The translations under genes were made by a program, and so were the position numbers. 64,000 nucleotides of DNA from positions 1 through 64,000 of the forward strand of contig CANDVA010000015.1 of NCBI GenBank assembly GCA_947389015.1. The letters are read 5' to 3'. Below, piece by piece: positions 34,769 to 43,098 of the stretch (within the stretch, counting starts at the first letter, position 1; the number at the start of each line of letters is the position of its first letter). The DNA is from an uncultured Clostridia bacterium (lineage in GTDB: Bacteria; Bacillota; Clostridia; Oscillospirales; Ruminococcaceae). The notes under the pieces are model-generated. The model was not told the DNA's origin. It saw nothing but the letters and a program-made list of their open reading frames with translations, and searched no databases.

Positions 34769-37700
34769 TCACTTCTCAAATCTGAACGACTTGAAGTCGA
34801 AATCGCTGCCCGGCAGGAACGTAAACGATACCTCGCATTTGCCCTTGATACCGTTAAGCTCAAAACGCCGCTCGGTGTATTCCTCCGCGCCCGCGAATTC
34901 GCAAAGCACGCGCGTTTCGGTGTCGCCCTTGAATACAAGGTGGATACTGTTTACGGGAAGCTTTGACTTGCCCGTTATCACTACCGCGGACGGCGCTCTG
35001 TCGGTAAAATCGAACCCGCCGAATTCGAGCACTACGTTGTTGCCGATACCCGTTACGTCGTCCGAATTGCGCGTGAATTTGTCGCCGTAAATACTGCCGC
35101 AGTCAGCCGCGCATATCTCGGAGAACTCCTTGTCGGGCTTTTCAAAGCTGAAGCCCTGTACATGATATCCGTCGCTTGACCGCATTACAAGCGTATGAAT
35201 TCCCTTGAGCTTTTTCGTAAGCCTGAACGTGTTAGGGATATAGGTAAGCCACTGCGGCGGCTCGTGATAGGTAAATTCGCCGATAAGCTCCCCACCCTCG
35301 TTCGGGATTCCGTCATAGAAACGAATTTGCACGGGCGTGGTGCAGTTCGCGTAGATAGGCACGGTAACGGTATCGCTGCCGATATCGCCGAAGTCGACGT
35401 TCTCAAAGCCGAACCAGCTGTCCTCGCACGCGAACGCCGCGCCGCGCTCTATACCGTTGCCCGCGTTGCCGCTCTGAACCGTGAACAGCCCGCCGATAAC
35501 GAAATCATACGGGTCGAAGAACGCCGCACCCATTCCCTCGCCTTTAAGCGCGAGCGGCGCAACTATGTGATATTTATCCGTGCCGTTCTTGCAGAGCGCG
35601 CGCAGATAAAACTCGCCGTCGCCCTTGCACGTTACGGTCACAACGCCGTTTTCGACCGATACTATCTCCGCGAGATTAGACGGGATACCCAGAACCGTGG
35701 TTATCCTGTACTCGATCTCGTCGGCGTAGGATGCGTTTGCGGGGAAAACCTCGGTCTTGAACGCGATCGTTTTCCTGTCGGGCGTGAACGTGCGACTTTC
35801 GCTCGTGAACGAAATTTTTCTTACGGGGATATCGTGCTCCTCGTCGGGGCAGTCAGCGGCGGTGTGCGCGTTCTCGGTCAGCGCGGATATTCCCTCGCGA
35901 ACCTCGGCGGCGACCGCGTTCAGCGTGATCTCGCTGTCGGGCAGCGTCGGCGAGCTTACCTTGACGCGTATCTCCCCCGCCTCGGTCTTTGCGGCGATCA
36001 TCGCGAGCAGCTTGCCCGAAAACAATCTGCGCGACGTTCCCTTGTACTGCTCGTAGTCGGTAGAATCGCCGTTGTCGAGACCAACCAAGCGTCCCGCGCC
36101 CTCAACAGTCACGAATACGCGGTTGTTAGCGTTCGCGACGAAAACGCCGTCCTTGTCGAACGCGGAAATATCAACGAAGATCATATCCTCGCCGTCCGCC
36201 TTAAGCTCGGTCTTATCGGGAGCGAGACCTATCCGCGCGGTATCGCCGAACGAACGACACACGTCGCGCGCGACCTCGCCGCCGTGCTCGTCATACGCGA
36301 CCGCGACAAGCTCGCCCTCCGTATAATCAATGACCGCGTCAAGAGTAAGCTCCTTGCCGTGCTTATGGTCGATCTTCCTGTCGGCGATAAGCTGACCGTT
36401 GAAGTAGAGCGCCGCCCACGGGGCGTTTGTCGTCACGCGGACATCCGTTTTCTGACCGTCGATAAAGTCCCAATACGGAAAAATATGCACGAACGGCGCG
36501 GTTCTGAAGTCCGTCCACTCCGCGCGGAAGATGAACGCGCCGTCCTTCGGAAAGCCCGCTGTGTCGTACTGTCCGAAGTAGCTGTTTTTGGTGGAATACG
36601 GCGTCGGCTCGCCGATATAGTCAAATCCCGTCCAGATGAACTGTCCCGCGCTGAATTCCGCATCGCGGTCGGCGATTATACAATATTCGGCATTTTTCGC
36701 TCCCCAGCCCGTTGTGCAGTTGCCGAGCGCGGAGCATTGCTCGTCGTCGTCCGCGAGAACGGACTGCGACAGCGGAAAATGATAAATTCCGCGGCTGTGA
36801 AGTACCGAAGCGGTCTCACTGCCGTAAATACACCAGTCGGGGTATGTCTTGTGGTGCTCGTCGTACAGGCGCTCCGCGTAGTTATAGCCCGCGATCTTGA
36901 GAATATCCGCACATTTCTGCGCGTTCTCGCCTTGCATATAATTTGAGCCTATCGTGACATAGCCGTTTGAGCGGTGATCATGCTCGCGCACCAGACCCGC
37001 AAGCAGCGAAGTGACCTCCTGTCCGCGGTCATCGGCATGGGTATCGTAAATTTCGTTGCCGATACTCCAACCAATAAGACACGGGTGATTTCGGTCGCGA
37101 CGAACCCACGACGCAACGTCCGTGCTCACCCACTCGGGGAAGAAGCCGGCATAGTCGTAGTCGGTCTTGTGGCGCTCCCACATATCAAAGCCCTCGGACA
37201 GCACCAGAAAGCCCATTTCATCCGCAAGCTCCATAAGCTCGACTGCGGGCATATTGTGGCTTGTGCGTATAGCGTTCACGCCCATTTCGCGCAGGGTGGT
37301 CATCTTTCTCTTGAGCGCCGCACGGTTCATTGCCGCGCCGAGCGCGCCGAGATCGTGGTGCTCGCAGCAGCCGTGCAGCTTGACGTGTCTGCCGTTCAGG
37401 AAAAACCCCTTATCGGTCGTGAACTCAACGGTGCGAAAGCCGAATTTGACTTCCTCGCGGTCAACGACCTCGCCGCCGCGAATGACCTCGCAGACGCAGG
37501 TATAGAGCTTGGGAGCATCGATATCCCAAAGCACGGGGTCTTTCACCTCCAGAACGTCGGTATTGACCGAATAAGCGCACTTATCCCTGCGAACAAGTTC
37601 GGGAATGCGGCTTCTGTCAAACGCGCAGCACGGCGAGGTCTTTTCGGCAAGCACCTTGTCGCCGTCCATTATAGCGCGGCGTAGCGATAACTCCGCGGCT

Positions 37701-38209
37701 GAAACTCCCTCGGGACGCTCCGTCTCGGCAGTAACCGTTACGGTACCACCGTCTGTACTGATATAAATACCGTCGTTTACAAGATGGCATTCGCCGTATT
37801 GCTTAAGCCACACATTGCGGTATATTCCCGCTCCCGAGTACCAACGGGTGTTCGGCGAGCGGTAGTCAACGCGCACCGCTATCAGATTATCGCCGTCGTT
37901 CAAATAGTCGGTAATGTCGAATTCGAACGTGGAATAGCCGTACTTCCATTCCCCCGCGAGCTTGCCGTTCACATAGACCTTACTGTCCATATAAACGCCC
38001 TCGAACCGCAGAGCGGTACGCCCGTTTTTCCGTATGTTCAATGTTCTCCTGTACCAGCCCGTTGAGGTCTCATACAAGTCCTTTGTATTGTAGATAAGCC
38101 AGTCGTGCGGAATATCCACTCTTGTCCACTTTAAATTATCCGAATATTCGGTATCTATCGGATTTTTTGAAAACTCCCAATTATCGCATAACAACGTCAT
38201 CTTGCTCAT
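34769..38209 (-). CDS. Glycoside hydrolase family 2 (beta-galactosidase-like) with extra beta-sandwich modules
   Basis: A 1146-aa cytoplasmic enzyme (no signal peptide). Order: GH2 sugar-binding domain (about 1-140, WYSGAGIYRNVW), Ig-like domain (about 145-262), TIM barrel (about 265-560) with acid/base E386 in SIGNEIYD and nucleophile E465 in GSETAS, then DUF4982-type and bacterial Ig-like regions (about 600-880), and two CBM6-like sandwiches (about 890-1010 and 1020-1146). It most likely cleaves beta-galactosides. Some GH2 enzymes act on arabinosides, which would fit the araD and kinase genes behind it. Accessory binding modules on a cytoplasmic enzyme are notable. Confidence 0.88.
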   Translation of the reverse strand: MSKMTLLCDNWEFSKNPIDTEYSDNLKWTRVDIPHDWLIYNTKDLYETSTGWYRRTLNIRKNGRTALRFEGVYMDSKVYVNGKLAGEWKYGYSTFEFDITDYLNDGDNLIAVRVDYRSPNTRWYSGAGIYRNVWLKQYGECHLVNDGIYISTDGGTVTVTAETERPEGVSAAELSLRRAIMDGDKVLAEKTSPCCAFDRSRIPELVRRDKCAYSVNTDVLEVKDPVLWDIDAPKLYTCVCEVIRGGEVVDREEVKFGFRTVEFTTDKGFFLNGRHVKLHGCCEHHDLGALGAAMNRAALKRKMTTLREMGVNAIRTSHNMPAVELMELADEMGFLVLSEGFDMWERHKTDYDYAGFFPEWVSTDVASWVRRDRNHPCLIGWSIGNEIYDTHADDRGQEVTSLLAGLVREHDHRSNGYVTIGSNYMQGENAQKCADILKIAGYNYAERLYDEHHKTYPDWCIYGSETASVLHSRGIYHFPLSQSVLADDDEQCSALGNCTTGWGAKNAEYCIIADRDAEFSAGQFIWTGFDYIGEPTPYSTKNSYFGQYDTAGFPKDGAFIFRAEWTDFRTAPFVHIFPYWDFIDGQKTDVRVTTNAPWAALYFNGQLIADRKIDHKHGKELTLDAVIDYTEGELVAVAYDEHGGEVARDVCRSFGDTARIGLAPDKTELKADGEDMIFVDISAFDKDGVFVANANNRVFVTVEGAGRLVGLDNGDSTDYEQYKGTSRRLFSGKLLAMIAAKTEAGEIRVKVSSPTLPDSEITLNAVAAEVREGISALTENAHTAADCPDEEHDIPVRKISFTSESRTFTPDRKTIAFKTEVFPANASYADEIEYRITTVLGIPSNLAEIVSVENGVVTVTCKGDGEFYLRALCKNGTDKYHIVAPLALKGEGMGAAFFDPYDFVIGGLFTVQSGNAGNGIERGAAFACEDSWFGFENVDFGDIGSDTVTVPIYANCTTPVQIRFYDGIPNEGGELIGEFTYHEPPQWLTYIPNTFRLTKKLKGIHTLVMRSSDGYHVQGFSFEKPDKEFSEICAADCGSIYGDKFTRNSDDVTGIGNNVVLEFGGFDFTDRAPSAVVITGKSKLPVNSIHLVFKGDTETRVLCEFAGAEEYTERRFELNGIKGKCEVSFTFLPGSDFDFKSFRFEK

Positions 38210-38219
38210 AGCTATTCCC

Positions 38220-38233
38220 TTTCGTAAACGAAA
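38220..38233. promoter_or_regulatory. Palindrome at the GH2 translation start region
   Basis: TTTCGT-AA-ACGAAA is a perfect 6-bp inverted repeat with a 2-bp centre. It overlaps the GAAAGGG ribosome binding site of the GH2 gene. It may be an operator for a sugar-responsive regulator or an RNA structure that limits translation. Confidence 0.45.
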
Positions 38234-38273
38234 TTTTAAGATACCGGCAATCTTTTCGGGATCGCCTTACTAT

Positions 38274-38302
38274 ATTTTACAATATTTATTTGGAAAATGC
38301 AA
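38274..38302 (-). promoter_or_regulatory. Probable promoter of the GH2-kinase-araD operon
   Basis: On the minus strand TTGCAT (38297-38302), 17 bp and TAAAAT (38274-38279). The -35 is weak and the -10 good, as expected for a regulated sugar operon. Confidence 0.5.
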
Positions 38303-38316
38303 TATAAAAACAAAAT

Positions 38317-38354
38317 AAAAAAGCCCGACAGATGATACTATCGGACTTTTTTTT
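38317..38354 (-). terminator. Intrinsic terminator of the SprA-like gene
   Basis: In the minus-strand RNA the arms AGTCCGATA and TGTCGGGCT pair with G-U wobbles and are followed by six U. On the plus strand the same positions would be C-A mismatches, so it serves the gene at 38369-38968. Confidence 0.8.
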
Positions 38355-38368
38355 GATATTAAACTACA

Positions 38369-38968
38369 TTAAACCAACATATTCAGCAAATGTCCCATAT
38401 TCTGCTGCATATCCACCAAGCCGACATTGAAGCGCTCATCGGTATTCTCCTGCGGCTTGTCGCGCGTGACGGTGGTTGTCTCGCCGCCTGCGACATAGGT
38501 ATCGCCGCACTCGGGGCAGATACCGTGCTTGATAACGACGCTCTGATACACGACTTCCTTGCCCTCGCGGTCCGCCTTAGCCTGATTGCGGCTGACGTGT
38601 TCGTACTCGTGACCGCGCACGGCGGCTTCCGCGCCGCCCTTGCTCACTTTAGCCGCCGATTTGAACGAAACGCCCGGATCGTCGGACTCGTCCTGATATT
38701 TGCGGTTCTTACAGGTCTCGCACTCGCCGTTCTCCGCCTTTATCTTGTCAAGGCGCTTTTGAAGGTTGTCAATACGGTTTTCGAGATTGTTTATCTTTTT
38801 ATCGAGAAGCTCCGACTTGCTTTGCTCGTTTTCCTTTTGATATTTGTCGCGCTCCTGCTCGAGACGGCTTATCGTATCTCTGAGATTGCTTTCCGAGCCG
38901 CCGTTCGTTCCCGAGGATACCGAATAATTAAATTCTCCCGAATTGCCGAAGCCTATCGCCGCCGCCAT
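38369..38968 (-). CDS. SprA-related putative metalloprotease (HExxH)
   Basis: A 199-aa protein resembling the SprA-related family (PF12118). A Ser/Gly-rich N-terminus, a coiled coil at about 28-78, a CETC pair (C83, C86), then VRGHEYEHVSR with H120-E121-x-x-H124 as a zinc-site motif, and a second CPEC pair. Members are putative metalloproteases without a known substrate. It stands alone, with its own consensus promoter and terminator. No signal peptide is seen. Confidence 0.72.
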   Translation of the reverse strand: MAAAIGFGNSGEFNYSVSSGTNGGSESNLRDTISRLEQERDKYQKENEQSKSELLDKKINNLENRIDNLQKRLDKIKAENGECETCKNRKYQDESDDPGVSFKSAAKVSKGGAEAAVRGHEYEHVSRNQAKADREGKEVVYQSVVIKHGICPECGDTYVAGGETTTVTRDKPQENTDERFNVGLVDMQQNMGHLLNMLV

Positions 38969-39006
38969 AATATCACCTCACATAATTACGCTATATTCTT
39001 ATCGTT

Positions 39007-39035
39007 ATTATAGCACACATTTCGCGGATTGTCAA
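39007..39035 (-). promoter_or_regulatory. Consensus promoter of the SprA-like gene
   Basis: On the minus strand TTGACA (39030-39035), 17 bp and TATAAT (39007-39012). The -35 lies on the stop codon of the upstream AAA ATPase gene (TGT TGA), so the two transcription units are packed without spare sequence. Confidence 0.85.
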
Positions 39036-39781
39036 CAGTTATTTTCTCCGAAAATCATCCCCAGCATCCGCTCGGGGTTGTCGAGGAATTGTTTGGTTAT
39101 CTGATAATGCTCAGTCTGCTTGTAGGCGACGGGACATATGCCGTCTTCGGAGAACCGAAGTATCTCGGCGTTCGGATACGACATAAGTATCGGCGAATGG
39201 GTGGCTATGATAAACTGCGAATTATCGTCGACCAAGCTCTTTATCAGTCCGAGCATGGTAAGCTGCCGTGCGGGAGAAAGCGCCGCCTCGGGCTCGTCGA
39301 GAATATACAGCCCGTTCCCGAAAAAGCGGTTCCGAACAGTTGCGATAAAGCTCTCTCCGTGGGAGCGCATATGCAGCGAGCCGCCGAAGCTCTCCGATAT
39401 CGACGGAGCGCCGCACGGTATCTCGTCCAACTCGTCAATGTAGGTCGCCGAATTGTACAGGCTCTCCGCGCGGAGAAAAAAACCGTCCTTATGACGGATA
39501 ATTCCACGCGAGAGCGTTATATTATCGTACAGATCGGAGTGTGTGTCGCGCGTGGAAAAGCTGAAATTCCGCGAACCGCCCTCCGCGTTAAAGCCCGCCG
39601 CAAGCGCTATCGCCTCAAGGAGCGTCGACTTTCCTGTCCCGTTCTCGCCTACGAAGAACGTCACTTCCGAATGAAGTTCAAGCTCGCCGCGCTCCGCAAG
39701 CCATTCAACCGCGGGGATATCGTTGATATAGCTGTTTTCGGGCAATTCCCCGCGAAATTTCACGCTTTCGATGTACTTCAT
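39032..39781 (-). CDS. AAA-family (ABC/SMC-like) ATPase
   Basis: A 249-aa cytoplasmic ATPase of the AAA_21/OLD-like type: Walker A GENGTGKS at 45-52, an LDEPEAALSPARQL Walker B/D-loop stretch near 153, and ATHSPILMSYP (switch His). It is not a transporter ATPase, as the ABC signature is degenerate. The frame opens 156 nt farther up inside znuB, but AAGGAG is placed for the ATG at 39781, which overlaps the znuB stop by 4 bp. Similar stand-alone ATPases are common and uncharacterised; a defence role is not supported by its neighbours. Confidence 0.85.
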   Translation of the reverse strand: MKYIESVKFRGELPENSYINDIPAVEWLAERGELELHSEVTFFVGENGTGKSTLLEAIALAAGFNAEGGSRNFSFSTRDTHSDLYDNITLSRGIIRHKDGFFLRAESLYNSATYIDELDEIPCGAPSISESFGGSLHMRSHGESFIATVRNRFFGNGLYILDEPEAALSPARQLTMLGLIKSLVDDNSQFIIATHSPILMSYPNAEILRFSEDGICPVAYKQTEHYQITKQFLDNPERMLGMIFGENNC

Positions 39782-40617
39782 GCTTTTCTGCTCCTTGACA
39801 TTACCGCTCCGATAACAAAGAAAATCACGAAAAATACTATATTCACGCAGACGATACTTGCGCCGCAGGGCGTGTCCGCAATATACGAAATAAACATTCC
39901 GATAACGAACGTAGCCACCGAAATGACGGCCGAGCATATCGTTACCGATTTGAAGCTCCTGAACACCCGCATTGAGCAGAGCGCGGGGAAAATTATCAGG
40001 CTTGAAATGAGCATACTGCCCATAAGCCGCATACCAATCACGATCGTGACCGCCGTAAGCAGCGCGATAAGCATATTGTAAAGGTTAGCGTTCGTGCCCG
40101 TCGCCTTGGCAAAGCTCTCGTCGAAAGTTATCGCGAAAATCTTTGTGTAGAAGAAAACGAACATCAGCAGAACGGCAAGCGCGAGTATCACGCTTATCAC
40201 AACGTCGCCGCCGCTGACCGAGATTATGCTGCCGAAAAGGTAGCTGTTGATATCGACGTTCATTCCGCTCGACATCGAGACCGCCATAACGCCTATCGCA
40301 AGCGCGGATGTCGAAATGAGCGCTATCGCGGCGTCGCCCTTTATCTTGCCGTTCGAGGACAGCCTCAGCAGCAGAAACGCCGCCAGTATCACCACGGGAA
40401 TAGCGACCGCCATGGGCGCCAAGTTCATCACCGTTGCCACGGCAAGCGCCCCGAAGCCGACGTGAGAAAGCCCGTCGCCAATCATTGAGTAGCGTTTCAG
40501 CACAAGGCTCACTCCGAGCAGCGCCGCGCAGAGAGACACCAGAACGCCCACTATCAGCGCTCTCACGAGCACGGGCGCGGAGAACATCTCGGCTATTATC
40601 TCACCCACGTACAGCAC
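39778..40617 (-). CDS. znuB: Zinc/manganese-type ABC transporter permease
   Basis: A 279-aa integral membrane protein of the ZnuB/TroC family with about eight hydrophobic helices. RYSMIGDGLSHVGFGALAV near residue 42 is the conserved segment that contacts the ATPase. It moves zinc, or possibly manganese, inward with ZnuC and ZnuA. It overlaps znuC by 17 bp. Zinc is preferred because of the His-rich ZnuA and Fur-family gene in the same locus; that choice is inference. Confidence 0.9.
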   Translation of the reverse strand: MLYVGEIIAEMFSAPVLVRALIVGVLVSLCAALLGVSLVLKRYSMIGDGLSHVGFGALAVATVMNLAPMAVAIPVVILAAFLLLRLSSNGKIKGDAAIALISTSALAIGVMAVSMSSGMNVDINSYLFGSIISVSGGDVVISVILALAVLLMFVFFYTKIFAITFDESFAKATGTNANLYNMLIALLTAVTIVIGMRLMGSMLISSLIIFPALCSMRVFRSFKSVTICSAVISVATFVIGMFISYIADTPCGASIVCVNIVFFVIFFVIGAVMSRSRKA

Positions 40618-41308
40618 CGCCTTTCATAAATGCCGCGGCATCGCTCGCAACAAAGTCGTCAAGACTGCCGAAAAACCAGTTGTCCTCGGTCATACAAAGA
40701 ACATGGCTTGCGTAATTCAGCGCCGCGCTCATATCGTGCGTTACCATTATTACGGTAACTCCGCTTTTGTTAATGGAAGAAATAAGCTCGTACAGCTCCG
40801 CTGTTACCATGGGGTCAAGTCCCGAAACAGGCTCGTCAAGCAGCAGAAGCTTTTTCGTAGCGCAAAGCGCCCTCGCAAGCAGCACACGCTGCTGCTGACC
40901 GCCCGAAAGATCGCGGTAGCTGCGCTTTTTCAGCTCGGTAATGCCTAACCGTTCCATATTTTCGGCGGCGATTTCGCGTTCCCTCGGCGAGTAAAATGGG
41001 CGTATCCCGCGTGAATTCAGACAGCCCGAGATGACCACCTCGGAAACGCTTGCGGGGAAATCTCGCTGTGCGTTGGTCTGCTGCGGCAGGTAGCCTATCT
41101 CGCGGCGGAGCAGTCCGTCGCCAAACGTTATCGAACCGTCCACGGGCTTTTTCAGCGACAGCAGCGCTTTGACGAGAGTGCTCTTTCCGGAGCCGTTCTC
41201 GCCGACAATGCAAAGGTAGTCGCCAGAATTCACCTCGAAGCTCATATCCTTTATGACTGTCATATTTTCGTATGACAGCGTTAAATTTTCGGTCTTGATA
41301 AGTGCCAT
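40601..41308 (-). CDS. znuC: Zinc/manganese-type ABC transporter ATPase
   Basis: A 235-aa ABC ATPase: Walker A GENGSGKS at 36-43, Q-loop YLPQQTN, signature LSGGQQQR, Walker B LLLLDEPVSGLDP and switch MVTHD. The family match is to ZnuC/MntB-type metal importers. It starts 6 bp after the alkyltransferase-like gene, while its binding protein ZnuA is 1.8 kb upstream in the same direction, an uncommon split. Confidence 0.92.
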   Translation of the reverse strand: MALIKTENLTLSYENMTVIKDMSFEVNSGDYLCIVGENGSGKSTLVKALLSLKKPVDGSITFGDGLLRREIGYLPQQTNAQRDFPASVSEVVISGCLNSRGIRPFYSPREREIAAENMERLGITELKKRSYRDLSGGQQQRVLLARALCATKKLLLLDEPVSGLDPMVTAELYELISSINKSGVTVIMVTHDMSAALNYASHVLCMTEDNWFFGSLDDFVASDAAAFMKGGAVRG

Positions 41309-41314
41309 ATTCTA

Positions 41315-41794
41315 TTAGTCCAATCTGTATAAAACTTGCTCGTAATCCTTGACGTAATAACGGAAATTTGTCCGTCCCTTTTTGATAACCGTATGCCCCT
41401 CCGCCTCAAGCAGCTTTTTTTGCTCCTCGACGCCGCCCGGATATTTCGGGTTAAGCTCGCCGTCGGCTTTGAGAGTGCGGTGATACGGGGTTTTGTCGTC
41501 CAAGCGCTGAAAGCTCGCCCATGCCGCTATCGAGCAGAATATCCCCGCCGTTATCGGGTCGGTGAAGTCCGCGTCGTTCTGCGCGGCAAAGTATTTGCGG
41601 ATATCGCCGACGGTTATCACCTTCCCCTCGGGAACTCGCCGCATTACCGCGTCATAGTCGAGCGGCGGCGCGAAATACATTCGCCTGCCCCCGTACTTCT
41701 CGATACTCTTTTCGTCGGTAATTTCGACGATCTTCGGCATATCCTTGCCGTCCTTTAACATTGCGTTGAAGTCCTTTTTGTTTTCGTTTGACAT
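41315..41794 (-). CDS. MGMT/alkyltransferase-like protein lacking the catalytic cysteine
   Basis: A 159-aa protein of the O6-alkylguanine-DNA alkyltransferase superfamily. VPEGKVITVGDIRKYFA at about 54-70 is the DNA-binding wing-helix entry, and the active-site loop that is PCHR in MGMT reads PYHR (Y104) here. Without Cys it cannot transfer the alkyl group, so it is probably an ATL-type damage sensor that flags lesions for other repair pathways. An N-terminal tail of about 45 residues precedes the domain. It has its own promoter and precedes znuC. Confidence 0.82.
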   Translation of the reverse strand: MSNENKKDFNAMLKDGKDMPKIVEITDEKSIEKYGGRRMYFAPPLDYDAVMRRVPEGKVITVGDIRKYFAAQNDADFTDPITAGIFCSIAAWASFQRLDDKTPYHRTLKADGELNPKYPGGVEEQKKLLEAEGHTVIKKGRTNFRYYVKDYEQVLYRLD

Positions 41795-41814
41795 AAATCA
41801 ACACCTCCGCGCTT

Positions 41815-41843
41815 ATTATAGCGTATTATTATCACAAATGCAA
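41815..41843 (-). promoter_or_regulatory. Promoter of the MGMT-like-znuC-znuB-AAA segment
   Basis: On the minus strand TTGCAT (41838-41843), 17 bp and TATAAT (41815-41820). The spacer contains TGATAATAAT (41825-41834), which resembles half of a Fur-family box; the other half is poor. Confidence 0.6.
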
Positions 41844-41853
41844 TGAGGCGGTT

Positions 41854-42540
41854 TTATTTTTTTATAAATTCAGCAAAGAAAAACAAGGGAATGTCGCTGT
41901 TTTTATTAACGCCTTCATAGGACACAGGCTCGCAGACTTCTTTTAAAGACAGACCGCAGCTTGCAGCGACGTTAAGGTAAAATGAAAGCGGACGGTGAAA
42001 ATGCGCCGTTCCCCAGAATTCATTCGTCAGTCTGTAACTGCTTATATAACGCTCCATTGCCTTTGCGTAACGATAGCCTTTTTCATCAATCAACCATTTA
42101 CAGTCATAAAAGCACGGGTGAACAATCCCAAAATAAAAGATACCGCCGCTTTTGAGAACTCTTTCGCACTCCGAAATAACAAATTCCGCGTTTTCTATAT
42201 CCATGAGCACCTGATTTGAGAATACGATATCAAAAAACTCGTCGTCAAACGGAAGCGGTTTTTCGATATCCGCAAGAATAAAATCCACATCGGAATACTT
42301 TTCCCGCGCTATCTCCAGCATCTTCTCCGAGCCGTCGACGCCCGTCGGACGCGCTCCAATGCTCGCGAAATAATCCGAATACCAGCCGTAGCCGCACCCG
42401 AGGTCAAGCACACGCTCGCCGTTCAGCTGCCGAAAGCGCTCTTCAATAACTCTCCTGTTGCTGTCGGCAAACTCCGATCTTTCCTGATCCTCAGCATATA
42501 CCGCCGCCGTATCGTTCCATTGCCGTATAACGTCGTTCAT
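41854..42540 (-). CDS. Class I SAM-dependent methyltransferase
   Basis: A 228-aa methyltransferase (Methyltransf_11 type). Motif I is VLDLGCGYGW at 44-53, followed by VDGSEKM and the DIEKPLPFDDEFFDIVFSN-type region split by FDIVFSNQVLMDI. The substrate is unknown. GGAGG precedes the ATG at 42540. Composition is more AT-rich than the transport genes on both sides, so it may be a later insertion into the zinc locus. Confidence 0.85.
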   Translation of the reverse strand: MNDVIRQWNDTAAVYAEDQERSEFADSNRRVIEERFRQLNGERVLDLGCGYGWYSDYFASIGARPTGVDGSEKMLEIAREKYSDVDFILADIEKPLPFDDEFFDIVFSNQVLMDIENAEFVISECERVLKSGGIFYFGIVHPCFYDCKWLIDEKGYRYAKAMERYISSYRLTNEFWGTAHFHRPLSFYLNVAASCGLSLKEVCEPVSYEGVNKNSDIPLFFFAEFIKK

Positions 42541-42593
42541 TTTATCCTCCAAACTTAATAACCGCCGCTCAAACGGCTGTTTTCCGAAGTCTG

Positions 42594-42785
42594 TCAATCA
42601 ATAAGTCCGTATTCTTTATACTTTTCAAGTACCGTCTTGTAAAATATACGGTTTCCCAGATACTGACGGTATGTTGCGGTTTTTTCCTTTCCATCCGCTT
42701 TCAGCTTTTCAAGCTGTTCCGTTTCGTATTCGGCTTGCTTCTTTATATCGTTCAGCATATCTTCAAACGCCTTTAATCTATCCAT
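42594..42785 (-). CDS. Small helical protein, uncharacterised
   Basis: A 63-aa, highly charged, probably all-helical protein: MDRLKAFEDMLNDI, then a Lys/Glu-rich helix and the C-terminal NRIFYKTVLEKYKEYGLID. Similar small proteins with a closing YKxYGLL-type tail occur in Clostridia, as far as I recall. AGAGG is 7 nt before this ATG. Longer forms starting at 42791 or 42836 are possible. Confidence 0.6.
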   Translation of the reverse strand: MDRLKAFEDMLNDIKKQAEYETEQLEKLKADGKEKTATYRQYLGNRIFYKTVLEKYKEYGLID

Positions 42786-42837
42786 CGTCATACCTCTATC
42801 CATGATCCGAAAAGTTACCCTCTGCCATAATACCAAG

Positions 42838-43095
42838 TTACAGCTTATGCGAATTGTAAAACTCCTTAAGCTCCGCCTTGCGCTCGGCGGGGATATCGGT
42901 TTTCTTTATGCCGCGGATAGCGCCCTCCAGCGCAAGCAGTCGGTGAATACACGCGCTGCTGTCAATCGCTTGTATCTTCAGCCATGCATTTTCTGCTCCC
43001 GTCTGCATAAGCTGTTCGGTGGTCTCGATACCGACAGAGTTCAATTGCCCCTCGACTACCTTTCCGATATTCGGTAAATTTGCCAGTTGTCCCAT
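42838..43095 (-). CDS. TfoX C-terminal-domain protein (copy 2)
   Basis: An 85-aa stand-alone TfoX C-terminal domain: LPNIGKVVEGQLNSVGIET, then CIHRLLALEGAIRGI and ERKAELKEFY. It is homologous to the protein at 29728-29997 (shared NIG-xxxE-xL-SVGI, LEGAI and K-ELK-F). It starts 3 bp after znuA, so it is translated from the zinc-locus transcript. The helix-hairpin-helix-like core suggests nucleic acid or protein binding, unproved. Confidence 0.82.
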   Translation of the reverse strand: MGQLANLPNIGKVVEGQLNSVGIETTEQLMQTGAENAWLKIQAIDSSACIHRLLALEGAIRGIKKTDIPAERKAELKEFYNSHKL

Positions 43096-43098
43096 AAT

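Noticed and set aside
35195-36946. Long open frame (583 codons) on the plus strand antisense to the GH2 gene
   Set aside because: It is in the shadow of a clear GH2 reading frame in GC-rich DNA, is Arg/Val-rich with no recognisable domain and has no ribosome binding site.
39032-39781. Defence system (OLD/Septu-type) based on the AAA ATPase
   Set aside because: No nuclease or other effector gene is beside it; it is coupled to znuB and followed by an unrelated unit.
39782-39937. N-terminal extension of the AAA ATPase by 52 residues
   Set aside because: The extension lies inside znuB, has no similarity, and AAGGAG is positioned for the ATG at 39781.
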